This document shows, in pieces, positions 24,588 through 34,893 of a DNA stretch of 64,000 nt (its first letter is position 1; each line of letters starts with the position of its first letter). The DNA comes from Xestospongia bergquistia (taxonomy: Eukaryota; Porifera; Demospongiae; Haplosclerida; Petrosiidae). The stretch lies in assembly GCA_963965975.1 (NCBI GenBank), contig OZ014414.1, forward strand, positions 2,331,501-2,395,500, in the 5' to 3' direction. The translations under genes and the position numbers were made by a program. The notes under the pieces are model-generated. The model saw only the letters and a list, made by a program, of their open reading frames with translations. It ran no database searches and was not told the DNA's origin.

Positions 24588-24773
24588 TCACAATTTGCAG
24601 AGTACAGATTCATATTCACCCCAGTTAGGTTGTAACTTTAGCTCAGTGGAATATTCACAGGATGAGCCTTCTTGGGAAGGGAATACTTCCCAGTAATTAC
24701 TCATACCACCTGACCAGTCACTAGCGGCAAAAAGTAATGTTGAATCAATTCTTCCAAAGGTGCAAACAATATC
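24588..24773 (-). CDS. Orphan terminal exon of an unknown protein
   Basis: A 186-nt minus-strand frame preceded by a good acceptor (ggtag, just above 24773) encodes 61 residues without a stop. It includes TFGRIDSTLLFAASDWSGG, SNYWEVFPSQEGSSC and LQPNWGEYESVLCKL before TGA at 24588-24590. Its composition (Trp, Cys, no low complexity) is protein-like. No upstream partner exon was identified within 500 bases. It may be the C-terminal exon of a gene broken by local duplications. I do not recognise the family. Confidence 0.35.
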   Translation of the reverse strand, partial: DIVCTFGRIDSTLLFAASDWSGGMSNYWEVFPSQEGSSCEYSTELKLQPNWGEYESVLCKL

Positions 24774-25312
24774 CTACCACCTGAGATTATTCTAGAGAGA
24801 CAATTTTATTTGTGAGCTATACTGTCAATGAACTCCACATAAGCAATATGTGGCTGACTCATAGCATACTTTAAGAGTGACCTCTCTACACCATTCCTGT
24901 TCATTTTACAGTTAACATAAGCAAACTGTTAGTAAAGTTGCACAATTAACACTCAAAATTGTTGACGTCAGTAGTCTCCTCAATAATTTAACTGGTAGTA
25001 AAATAATAAAAAAGTTGTTAATTGTAATCAGCAAATTTCTCAATTATTATAAATTAAAATATTATGTGAGCTACTTTATTAGTATATGATAATGAACCTC
25101 ATTTCCTTTACTTTGATCATCATTATTTAATGTAGATTTCTCTACAATATCTACAATACTCTCTAATAATCAACAATTGATTGATAGTTATATAATAGGT
25201 GTAGTTATATAATGATTATTAAATTCTTTGCATATTTCATTAATCAAAATTAATCAAAATCAAGTAGTGTTACAATGAACTTCTTAATTGAAACTAAATT
25301 TTGTTTAGACAA

Positions 25313-25553
25313 TCATACAGTTCAATGATATCTAAAGATATATTTTCACCACCTTCATCAGCACACACCCTCAGCTCTATATTATCTTGAGTATTATCAT
25401 CAAGTTCTTAATAGAAATAAGGCTGTTTAGTGTTATTGCAACATGGAGCTTGAGAACCTGGGGAATATTTTCCATCCCATAGATTGTCATTACCTCCTTC
25501 ACAATAGTAATGGTTCCACACAATGGAAGGAGGCGAAGGGTTAAAATTTGTCC
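25313..25553 (-). pseudogene. Fibrinogen-like/HIWTY, copy F3, C-terminal remnant
   Basis: The minus-strand translation gives FNPSPPSIVWNHYYCEGGND, LWDGKYSPGSQAPCCNNTKQ, ELRVCADEGGENISLDIIEL. It corresponds to the last ~80 residues of the intact copy at 32487-33421. There is one in-frame stop after KQPYFY, the DCPGS Cys is lost (YSPGS), and the normal stop codon is missing. Homology ends abruptly at about 25553. The 3' flank (24905-25310) is paralogous to 30660-31090, the 3' flank of copy F5, so it arose with its flank. Confidence 0.75.
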
Positions 25554-25933
25554 TAAAATATTTCAGCAATAACATTACTATCAAAGTATTTAACAGGTAT
25601 TACAGTACACATGAATGAATAATTGAAATATTTAGCTTTTTGTAAGCAATTCAGTATCATTTTACATATAGAAAACTTGAGAAATCAATACAAATGAGCC
25701 TGATCCTTTAAACACTCTAAGCAAGTCTGCTTCGAATGTGTTGCAGGGTGATTAAAATTAATTGATTTCTTTAGTCACGGAGTGACTGCGTCGTTTAACA
25801 CGTTGTCTACGGCTTTTTGTGTAGAATTCAAATAAAGGCAGGACTGAGGGGAGTGTCTGCATACTAACTTCTTCACTTATTAACTCTGATTCTACTGATC
25901 ATTCCTTGCCTTAAGGAGTTATACCAGGCTAAA

Positions 25934-26330
25934 ATGAGAACATTCCCAGCTGTTTTGATTGTCATCATTACTCTCTTTTCATTTGTCACAGGAGATGATG
26001 GACCAGGTATGTTATTGTTATATCTCTCATTGAAGCTGTACAATTATATATCATTATACAATAATTATACAAGTAATTATCATCGAGTCAACTGTAAGCT
26101 ACCTGGTAAATTTTGATTCTACATATAGAAGCCAACTAGATTAATTTTAGGTTTATAGCTGATTTGATATGATAAAAAATATTGTGCTTATCCATTTTGT
26201 TTGCTTGTTATCCACAGATAAGGGTGAAATAGCTGCATCAATTCTTGTTCCAATTGCATTAGTAGTGTGTGTGTGCTGTAAGATATGGTGTGTTTGCCAG
26301 ACATGTTATGACACTTGCTGTCGGGATTGA
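25934..26330 (+). CDS. Small two-exon Cys-rich membrane protein, copy 1
   Basis: Exon 1 is 25934-26006 and exon 2 is 26218-26330, joined by canonical GT/AG in phase 1. The product has 61 residues: a signal peptide (MRTFPAVLIVIITLFSFVTG), a very short acidic ectodomain (DDGPDKGE), one membrane segment (IAASILVPIALVVCVCC) and a Cys-rich tail (KIWCVCQTCYDTCCRD). A second gene with the same exon structure lies on the minus strand at 45006-45430, and even the sequence before the ATG is shared (ataccaggctaaaatgaga). Conservation of leader, splice phase and 5' flank supports a real gene. Function is unknown; the tail Cys could be palmitoylated (inference). Confidence 0.7.
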
Positions 26331-26334
26331 ATAA

Positions 26335-26995
26335 AACATGAAGTCTGTTAAATTGTTAAAACTGACTAATTATTTTTGAAAACTAAATCCAATTGCATTC
26401 ACTTCTTTCAATATACACTAAATTAATTTGTGACATTTCAACCATTTTTTCATATAGCAAAACCTGATTTGAATATTAAAATAGTTTTTGTATAATGATT
26501 GTTATAAGTGTTGTTACTAAATTGCAGGATTTCTCAGATAACTAAAAACAGTCTTTGGCATTAACTAAAAGATTATCTTAAATCTTTTTATCCTTTTTAT
26601 TAACTGTTGTATTCTTCTCAGCTTTTTTACACGTAACTTCTTACTTACAGTGAAAACCATGAAGAATCAAACCTTGATTGATTCCTTTATTTGATGCTTT
26701 CAGATATCAGATTGGAATTTAAAAGAGCAAAACAGTCTTGACTTGCCTATTAGTCATGGTGAAATTGAAGTAATGCATGTATTATGTTGTCCAAGTGGTT
26801 TATCCCTACCAAAATCTCTATACTAGTACATCCTTTGTTGGTTAATAATGATAGTTAAACACGATTCTTAGTTCACAAAGAATGGTCATTGTAGTTATGC
26901 TTATTCATTGCAGGTACTGGTTAACTTTCCTTATTGCGAGGACGTAATTGTTGTAAATCTTTCTTCTGCTTCTCTTTTCTTTCAATGATCTTCTT
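26335..26995. other. Intergenic, no gene seen
   Basis: AT-rich sequence downstream of the small membrane gene and up to the decayed gypsy element. Nothing was recognised. Confidence 0.45.
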
Positions 26996-26998
26996 ATT

Positions 26999-28880
26999 TG
27001 AAATTTGGAACCAGTAAGTTAAATCTGCTCACGAATCTTTCTGCTTGTCCATTCGATCTGGGATGGTAGGGTTCTACCTTGCTATGTCTGATACCATTTT
27101 GACTAGTGAAGTCTTCAAACTCCTTTGAGACAAACTGTGGTCCATTGTCTGTGTGACAATATCCTCAAGCAGGCCAATACTAACAACTATTAATCTCAGC
27201 TCTATGTTTTGGTTGACATGGGTATGACTTCAGGCCATTTAGAGAATGCATCAACCACATTTTAACACATCTGACATAAGAAAGGTCCAGCAGTATACCC
27301 TTTGCTATGGTTTGCTGCTTGGGTTGTTCTAGTGGGTGAAGGGGAGTTCTTTGGTCCTCCTTGTGGCTTGCTGGGACCTCCTCACATTCATGCATGAGTG
27401 ACCTCCTCTAAGTATTTGTTTATGCCAGACCACCACACATAAAAGCCAATGCTTTCATTTTTACTATTCCTGGATGTGGTTCATGCAGCAAGTTCAACAC
27501 TTTCTCTCATAAATCTGGTGGTATAGTTACTTGCATTCCTTTCAGTAAACAATTTTATTCAATGGTTAATTCTCCTCTGTGTTGGTAATATGGTCGTTGT
27601 TCAGAACTTATTTCTTCTGGCCACCTCATTTTTACACAGCTCAGTATCTTTGCTAGCAATGGGTTCTTGCAGATGCTCTCTGCAATTTGTTTTGTTGAGA
27701 TTTATATCTCCTCAAATTGTATTTACAATGTATTGACTTTTCCATGTTTGATAGTTGAACGAAATTGAATGTGGTATCTATAATCCATTAAAAAGAGTAC
27801 CCATTTCTCGATTCTTCCAGATGCTAATACTGGTATTGCTTTGTCTGGATTCAACAGTATGGTCAAAGGTTTGTGGTCTGTCACCAATGTAAACTTGTTT
27901 ATATACAGATAGGTGTGAAACTTATTAATTCCCCACACTATGCTTAAAGCATCTCTCTCTCTATTTGAGAATAATTCCTTCTGCTTTGGATAATGACCTT
28001 GATATATATTCTATTGGCCTATCAGTGCCATCTTTCATAACATGTGATGATGTTGCTCCAATTCCTACCGATGAAGCATCACAATCCAATTTCAATGGTA
28101 GCTTTGTGTCATAACATACTAGTACTTTGGCTGATGCTAGTTGTTGCTTGAGCTGTTCAAATACTTCCTCTTCTCTCTTTGTCTACCTCTACTTCACTTC
28201 TTTCTTTCTTAATTCGTTAAGGGGGCAGCAACTGTTGACAAATTAGGTATAGATTTTCAGTAATAATTTACCATCCCCAAAAATGATTGTAGTTGTTCTA
28301 TATTCCTCGGAGGTTTGGCTGCTAAAATTGCTTCTACTTTTTTTCTACTGCCGGTGTGGGTAAATTCCCTCTTTATCAATGACATGGCCTAAATATTCTA
28401 CTGAATTTTGAAAATATTGACATTTGCTACGATGAGCTCAAAGAACATACTTTTCTAGTCGGCTCAAAACTTTTTCACATTTGCTAAGTGTTGTTCCTTT
28501 GTTTCTCCTGTGATGAGTATATTATCCAGGTACCACACTACTTGATCTAGTCCTTGTAAAATTTTGTTCATTATCCCTTGGAAGATTGCATGATATTAAT
28601 GCTACTCCATATGGCAATTGTATCCATTGTTACAATCCCTTATGTGTATTTATGGTGGTTAGACTTTTAGACTCATCATCCAACATGATTTGGTTATAAG
28701 CTTTAGCTAAATTGATTTTGGTAAATTTTTTTCCCTCCATTCATTGCTTGTACCCACTCTCTGCCAAACAACGATGGGCATTTCTCTTTCACTACATACA
28801 GTGTAAGTAGTTTGGTGCTTTTGCCAATTCAAGACCTTCTTGCTTGTTTGTTCAGGAAGCTTCATCAACTGCCCAGTTGA
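26999..28880 (-). mobile_element. Decayed Ty3/gypsy element without recognisable LTRs
   Basis: Reading the minus strand, a protease end (SLFGREWVQAMNGG) is fused directly to reverse transcriptase (KINLAKAYNQIMLDDESK, LPYGVA, VVWYLDNILITGETKEQH). RNase H follows (near 28100 and 27723-27938: FHTYLYINKFTLVTDHKPLT). Integrase pieces come next (HKEDQRTPLHPLEQP at 27180-27395; NGIRHSKVEPYHPRSNGQAE at 27030-27100). Many stops and frameshifts are present and the protease-RT linker is deleted. The active-site box again reads YLDN. No flanking LTR pair was found, so the ends are approximate. Confidence 0.82.
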
Positions 28881-29112
28881 AACTTCACTTTGATTATTAT
28901 TATGTAATGTAGATTTCTCAAAAATATCTACATTATTATAATCAACAATAGATCGATAATTTTATAATGGATATAGTTATGTAATGACTATTAAATATTT
29001 TGCATGTTTCGTTAATCAAAATCAATCAAAATCATTCACAATCAATCAAAATCAAGTAATGTTACAACTTCTCAAGTGCATGAAACTAAATTTTGTTTCA
29101 AAAAATGTACAG

Positions 29113-29757
29113 TTCAATGATATCTAAAGGAATATTTTCACCACCTTCATCAGCACACACCCTCACTTCCATACTATCTTGAGTCATATCATCAAGCACT
29201 CAATAGAACCAAGGCTGTTTGGTGTTATTGTAACATGGAGGTTGAGAACCTGGGCAATCCTTTCCATCCATTACAATATCATTACCTCCTTCTCAGTAGT
29301 AATGGTTGCACAAAAAGGAAGGAGGTGGAGGGTTAAAACTTGTACATGGAGTTGCGCAGGGACAACGACCAGGATTACCATCATGACCAGCACCATAAGT
29401 CCAGATATGTTTATGAGGGCTTTGTCCGTGGGTAATAGATAGCTTGTCAACATAGGGAGTGTCTATATTTTTATAATTACTCAATTGACCAAATGCATCA
29501 ACTAAACTAATCCCATATCCTCTCACTTGGATGGAAACTTTAAAATATTTAATTCCTAAAGCAGCAAAATTAGCAAAATTACAGTTGGAGTTAGAGGTTG
29601 ATCTTCCACATAATGGACCACCACGATTACTGTTGGCCAGTCTAGGAGGACAGGTAGCACTAGGCTCTGACATATTTAGATAACCGAATCATATTTAGAT
29701 AACCGACTCTAGTCCAACCACCTTTCCCATCACAGTGGGTACCCTTTCTAGAAACTA
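29113..29757 (-). pseudogene. Fibrinogen-like/HIWTY, copy F4
   Basis: The minus-strand frame 29293-29673 (MSEPSATCPPRLANSN, VDAFGQLSNYKNIDTPYVDK, HKHIWTYGAGHDGNPGRCPC) ends at HYY because the Cys codon has become TGA (near 29293). The tail continues in frame to LDIIELYIF. At the 5' end a 19-bp direct duplication (tcggttatctaaatatgat) near 29680 shifts the frame after GGWTRVGYLNM. In IQVRGYG the conserved VCGQV Cys is lost. Exons 1 and 2 are absent. Confidence 0.78.
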
Positions 29758-29759
29758 AC

Positions 29760-31110
29760 ATTACTGAGTTGATAACAAAATTTAGTGTTAGTCATATACA
29801 CGAGTAGAAATTTCCTTTTTCACTTTTATTGTCATAAATAACAACACAGTTAAAGAATCAAAGGGCTCTATTAAATGCAGCTCAAGCAGCCATAACAATT
29901 ATTTTAATTTTAGTGAACATCCTTATTTCAAACGTACATTAGAGTTTTAGGCAGTTATCTTTGTCGATTCATTGAGCGCGAACTAAAAATACTAGCACCG
30001 TAGCTGTCATTGGAGAATCACTAACCTTTACTAAGAAGTTGGAAAGTATTGGACCTTTTGTCAATAAGAGTACAAAGTACCCAGTAGACGCACTAAACGG
30101 CAAAGCTTTGATTGAAGAGAAATACTGAGTCATCAGCTTTTTCCCTTTCATTGAAGAGAGCAACTGAGTTATCAATAATCATCTTGCGCATCACGTGAGA
30201 TATGTCTTGTCTGTATTCTGTGGTAAACAGAATAAAGAAAGTCTCTGGATAAGACGCGAGGTTAAGCACTTTAGTGCATTTCATTTTTATTTATTTATTT
30301 TATGCAACATGAGCACAAAGCATTCATATATTATTGCAAGTTTTGTTAGTGATCAGCTGACTGAGGCTAAAGATATAGTCATTTAGATCCGCCCATTTAT
30401 ATATTTTAATTTAGAAATTATTTCCATATTTAGATGTGATATCAGAGTAACTGAAAAATAAATAGTTAAATAATTTTCCTTTAGGTGAACACAGTCTCAC
30501 TATTTCAGCAGTCAAATTCAGTAATCCAAACTATTGTTTACTGATTTGTTAAATTAGCGTATATAGAGAACTCTCTGTCTAATTTGAGTTTGACTATGGT
30601 TTTGTGAATTTCAATAATAAAGAACTTCAGCACTTATGTGCGTGTGACTTTGTATCTTTACAGTTAACATAAGCAACTGTTAGCAATGTTGCACAATCAA
30701 CACTTGAAACTGTTGACGTCGGTAATCTCCTCAATATTTTAACTGGTAGTAAATAATAAACAAACTTGTTTATCTTGTTAGATCAGATTAAGTGAACTGA
30801 TTCAGAACACACTTCACGAAATTTCTTAGTTATTACTTGATAATTCAAATGACTATCATAAATTAAATTATTATCTGAGCTCCATTATTGGTCTATGATA
30901 ATGAAAACTTCATTTCCTTTACTTTGGTCATAATTATTTAATGTACATTTCTCTACAATATCTACATTACTCTCTAATAATCAACAATTGATTGATAGTT
31001 ATATAATAGATATAGTTATATAATGACTATTAAATAGCTTCTTTATTTCATTAATCAAAATAAATCAAAATCAAGTAGTGTTTCATTGAACTTCTCAAGT
31101 GAAACTAAAT
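29760..31110. other. Intergenic; distal half is the 3' flank of copy F5
   Basis: No gene is seen. 30660-31090 is paralogous to 24905-25310 (for example gttgacgtcggtaatctcctc against gttgacgtcagtagtctcctc). A degenerate pair of related segments at 30105-30175 contains 'tcttcaatcaaag' and 'tcttcaatgaaag'-type motifs in reverse orientation. Confidence 0.5.
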
Positions 31111-31116
31111 TTTGTT

Positions 31117-32049
31117 TCAACAAACATACAGTTCAATGATATCTAAAGGTATATTTTCACCAGTTTGATCAGCACACACCCTCAGCTCAATACTATCTTC
31201 AGTCATATGATCAAGTACTCGATAGAACCTTGGTGTTATTGCAAAATGGAGCTTGAGATCCTGGACAACCCTTTCCATCCCATAGAATATCATTACCTCC
31301 TCCACAGTAGTAATGCTTGCACGCAAAGGAAGGAGGTGGAGGGTCTAAACTTGTAGACGGGGTTTTACAGGGACAACGACCAGGATTACCATCATGACCA
31401 GCACCATAAGTCCAGATATGTTGACGAGGGTTTTGTCCGTGGGTAATAGATATCCCATCAACATAGGGAGTGTCTATAGTTTTATAATTACTCAATTGAG
31501 CAAATGCATCAACTGAAGAAATGTCATTTCCTTTCACTTGGCCACAAACTTTAAAATACTTGATTCCTAAAGTAAAATAATTAGCGGAACTACAGCCAGG
31601 AACAGAGGTTGTTCTCCCACATACTGGACCACTATGATTAATGTTGGTCAGTCCAGAAGGGCAGGTAGCACTAGGTTCTGACATATTTAAATAACCGACT
31701 CTAGTCCAACCACCTTTCCCATCACATTGGGCACCTTTCATATCACAATAGACCTATAAAAATAATACATAATAGACACAATGCGTATGGCTATAATATT
31801 TGTAATCATTTTACCAATTGATGAGTCACTCCATCAAGATATATTGGATAGTAGCAACTCTTCCTGACTCCAAAATTATGCCAGTCCTTACAATTACGAG
31901 GTACACAGTCTAAAGGAGTTTATTATAATAAATATAGATAGCTTCAATGTCATACCTTCAGGACAATTTCCATTGACAATATTGACAAGTGTAGTAGAGT
32001 AAAACAATGCTACTACTACAGACAGGAGGGAGACTAGATTATAATTCAT
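31117..32049 (-). pseudogene. Fibrinogen-like/HIWTY, copy F5, three exons with an 8-bp deletion
   Basis: Exon 1 is 31956-32049 (leader MNYNLVSLLSVVVALFYSTT), exon 2 is 31815-31909 (CVPRNCKDWHNFGVRKSCYY) and exon 3 is 31117-31753. Splice sites and phases equal those of the intact neighbour F6. Exon 3 encodes VYCDMKG, GGWTRVGYLNMSEP, VCGQVKGND, HIWTYGAGHDG and LWDGKGCPGSQAPFCNNTK. It then loses 8 bases (acagcctt in F6) near 31231 and shifts frame; the old frame resumes as FYRVLDHMTEDSIELRVC down to 31117. The protein would be truncated before the last conserved block. CNNTK follows APF rather than APC. It is a tandem duplicate of F6. Confidence 0.85.
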
Positions 32050-32120
32050 GACAGTATTACGTCTTAAAATCTTGCTTAATATGACCAATTTTTGTATATT
32101 GGCTAGTCAATGAGTCCTAC

Positions 32121-32127
32121 TTTTATA
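32121..32127 (-). promoter_or_regulatory. TATA box of copy F5
   Basis: The reverse strand reads gcgTATAAAAgtagg about 75 bases upstream of the ATG at 32049, at the same place as the TATAAA of F6. Confidence 0.5.
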
Positions 32128-32246
32128 CGCCACTATCAAAAATTCCTTTCCTGTTAGTTTTCAAAAATCACTGATGCCTTATGAAGCAGTATGACATCAT
32201 CTAAGTTTCTCAAATAACAGATAAAAAATAATATCATTATATTTTT

Positions 32247-32340
32247 AGTGTCTTATCAACCAATGTTTGATTGTTGTAGTTTCTCAAATAATAGATTATA
32301 TAATAATATCCTTTTAGTTTAAGTCTCTTATCAACAATAG
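32247..32340. repeat. 75-bp repeat, about 1.3 units, in the F5 upstream flank
   Basis: Units begin 'agtgtcttatcaaccaatg' at 32247 and 'agtctcttatcaaca' at 32322, 75 bases apart. The second stops within 'tcaaca', where the F6 3' flank begins, marking a tandem-duplication junction. Confidence 0.75.
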
Positions 32341-32486
32341 ATCAATAATTTTATAATGATTATAGTTATGTACTGACTATTAAATATTTAGCATGTTTCA
32401 TTAATCAAAATCAATCAAAATCACTCACAATCAATCAAAATCAAGTAATGTTACAACTTCTCAGATGCATGAAACTAAATTTTGTT

Positions 32487-33421
32487 TCAAAAAATGTACA
32501 GTTCAATGATATCTAAAGGTATATTTTCACCACCTTGATCAGCACACACCCTCACTTCAATACTATCTTGAGTCATGTCATCAAGTACTCGATAAAACCA
32601 AGGCTGTTTGGTGTTATTGCAACATGGAGCTTGAGAACCTGGGCAATCCTTTCCATCCCAGAGAATATCATTACCTCCTTCACAGTAGTAATGGTTGCAC
32701 ACAAAGGAAGGAGGTGGAGGGTTAAAACTTGTAGACGGGGTTTCACAGGGACAACGACCAGGATTACCATCATGACCAGCACCATAAGTCCAGATATGTT
32801 GACGAGGGTTTTGTCCGTGGGTAATAGATATCCCATCAACATAGGGAGTGTCTATAGTTTTATAATTACTCAATTGAGAAAATGCATCAACTGAAGAAAT
32901 CTCGTATCCTCTCACTCGGCCACAAACTTTAAAATACTTAATTCCTAAAGTAGAATAATTAGCAGAACTACAGCCAGGACCAGAGGTTGTTCTCCCACAT
33001 ACTGGAACATTATGATTAATGTTGGTCAGTCCTGAAGGACAGGTAGCACTAGGTTCTGACATATTTAAATAGCCAACTCTAGTCCAACCACCTTTCCCAT
33101 TGCAGTAGGTACCCTTCATATCACAATAGACCTATAAAAATAATAGATAATAGACATAATGGATATAGTATTTGTAATCATTTTACCAATTGATGAGTCA
33201 CTCCATCAGGATATATCGGATAGTAACAACTCTTCCTGACTCCAAAATTATACCAGTCCTTACAATTACGAGGTACACAGTCTAAAGGAGTTTATTATAA
33301 TCAATATAGATAGCTTTAATGTCATACCTTCAGGACAATTTCCATTGACAATATTGACAAGAGTAGTAGAGTAGAACAATGCTACTACTACAAACAGGAG
33401 GGACACTAGATTATAATTCAT
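32487..33421 (-). CDS. Secreted fibrinogen-like/HIWTY protein, copy F6, intact
   Basis: Exons: 33328-33421, 33187-33281, 32487-33131; GT/AG, phases 1 and 0; 277 residues. A signal peptide (MNYNLVSLLFVVVALFYSTT, about 25 residues) is followed by the start of a fibrinogen-type domain: CVPRNCKDWYNFGV, YPIYPDGVTHQLVYCDMKG, GGWTRVGYLNMSEP. These match the family pattern SGxYxIxPDG...VYCDM...GGWT. The rest (about residues 95-277) is not classical fibrinogen. It has CGRTTSGPGCSS, VCGRVRGYE, DTPYVDGISITHGQ, HIWTYGAGHDG, HYYCEGGNDILWDG, APCCNNTKQPWFYR and DIIELYIF, rich in Cys that likely pair extracellularly. This is the only undamaged copy of nine in the window. A lectin-like recognition role is inferred from the fibrinogen-like part. 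Confidence 0.88.
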
Positions 33422-33487
33422 GACAGTATTATGTCAGAAAACCTTGTTTTTGTATATTGGCTAGTCAGTGTGTCCTGAATTTCTACG

Positions 33488-33493
33488 TTTATA
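33488..33493 (-). promoter_or_regulatory. TATA box of copy F6
   Basis: The reverse strand reads ggggTATAAAcgtag about 70 bases upstream of the ATG at 33421. The position and neighbouring bases are shared with F5. Confidence 0.5.
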
Positions 33494-33610
33494 CCCCACT
33501 GTCAAAACTTCATTTCCTGTTATTTTTCAAAAATCATTGATGCCTTATGAAGCAGTATGTCATCATCTGAGTTTCCAAAATAAGAGATAAAAAAATATCA
33601 TTATATTTTT

Positions 33611-33890
33611 AGTGTCTTATCAACCAATGTTTGATTGTTTTGGTTTCTAAAATAAGAAATTATATAATAATATTCTTTTAGTTTCAGTCTCTTATCAACC
33701 AATGTCTGATTGTTGTGGTTTCTAAAATAAGAAACAATATAATAATATTTTTTTAGTTTCAGTCTCTTATCAACCAATGTCTGATTGTTGTGGTTTCTAA
33801 AATAAGAAACAATATAATAATATTTTTTTAGTTTTAGTCTCTTATCAACCAATGTCTGATTGCTTTGGTTTCTCAAATAAGAGGTTACAT
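33611..33890. repeat. 75-bp tandem repeat, about four units, upstream of F6
   Basis: Starts (agtctcttatcaaccaatg and close variants) fall at 33611, 33686, 33761 and 33836, exactly 75 bases apart. Because 75 is a multiple of three, a spurious open frame with a 25-residue period (NQTLVDKRLKLKKYYY) runs through it on the minus strand. It is not a gene. Confidence 0.9.
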
Positions 33891-34257
33891 CATTTTAGGT
33901 TTTTTGGGTTTTATCTATACCAGATGTAGTATGGGAAAGGACTCTATGGTCAATGTCTAATTCAACTTAATTAAACAAGTTCAAGGAAAGTTCTTCAAAG
34001 TCAATTTCGTGAAATGGATCATCAATAGACTCTTATCTCTTATCCTCTGTGATTTGTATTTACAACTTCAAGTTGTGGCCAACATAATTAACCAACCAAC
34101 ATAAAGTATACATATGAATAATCTTAATTAACAGTAGGTGTGTTTGTTCACTAAGAGACTACAGGAATCAATAGTAGTCTTGTTAAAGAGAAATGATCAT
34201 GCAACTAAGTAATAACAATGACATTATTGTAAATCACTGATATCTGCAAAAAAATTA

Positions 34258-34419
34258 TGTACTAATATTGTTTAACAAAGTATTATTGATTTCTTAAATG
34301 AACTCCGTTTACAAGATGGAAAGTCAAATTATATAGACAGTATACAGGATGTGGTTAAACTAAGTAAACATACATTTAATTAAGCAACTAAGAATCATAA
34401 TAATAATACATTCATTACA
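34258..34419 (-). repeat. 3' LTR of the copia element
   Basis: 162 bp, TG...CA; two differences from 38160-38321. The adjoining inner sequence (reverse strand ...tcaaggaggag) is a candidate polypurine tract. Confidence 0.9.
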
Positions 34420-34431
34420 CTCCTCCTTGAT

Positions 34432-34830
34432 TCATAGTTGATAATTAACTAGTCCGAGTTTATCTCTCAATGCTTCAAAACGAGGTTTCGGTACAGCCTT
34501 GGTAAAAACATCAGCTAACATATCTTTACTTGCACAGTATGATACTCGAATTAGACCAGACTGAACAGATTCTCTTACAAAGTGGTGTCTGATGTCAATA
34601 TGTTTTGTTCTCTTGTGTCCAACTGGGTTTCTAGTCATAGCTATAGTACCCTGGTTATCTTCTCGTATTTCAATTGGTTCTTGATTTTCAGCATGTAAAT
34701 CATTTAGTAATCTTTTAAGCCATATAGCTTCTTGAGTAGCTGATCCTAATGACATATACTCCGCCTCTGAGGTAGAGAGTGCTACTTTCGGTTGTTTTTG
34801 ACTAAGCCAGCTAATGGCTCCACCAGCCAT
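34432..34830 (-). pseudogene. Copia RNase H, C-terminal part
   Basis: It encodes GGAISWLSQKQPKVALSTSE, AEYMSLGSATQEAIWLKRLL, REDNQGTIAMTRNP and HIDIRHHFVRE. These are the copia RNase H landmarks with acidic residues E (SEAEY) and D (EDNQ). It is separated from the reverse transcriptase frame only by a TAG at 34894-34896 inside the motif that normally reads YSDADWAND. Confidence 0.88.
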
Positions 34831-34893
34831 AACAAATACATTTCCTGTGGTAGAGTGACGATTGTTTAAATCATTTGCCCAGTCAGCATCTGA

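Noticed and set aside
32535-32894. 119-codon plus-strand open frame and similar ones at 29179 and 39897
   Set aside because: They are shadows antisense to the fibrinogen-like coding sequence; they follow its homology and have no independent support.
33601-33876. Open frame with a 25-residue repeat (NQTLVDKRLKLKKYYY)
   Set aside because: It is a by-product of a 75-bp non-coding tandem repeat whose length happens to be divisible by three; there is no signal, start context or conserved frame in the 70-73-bp version at 42394.
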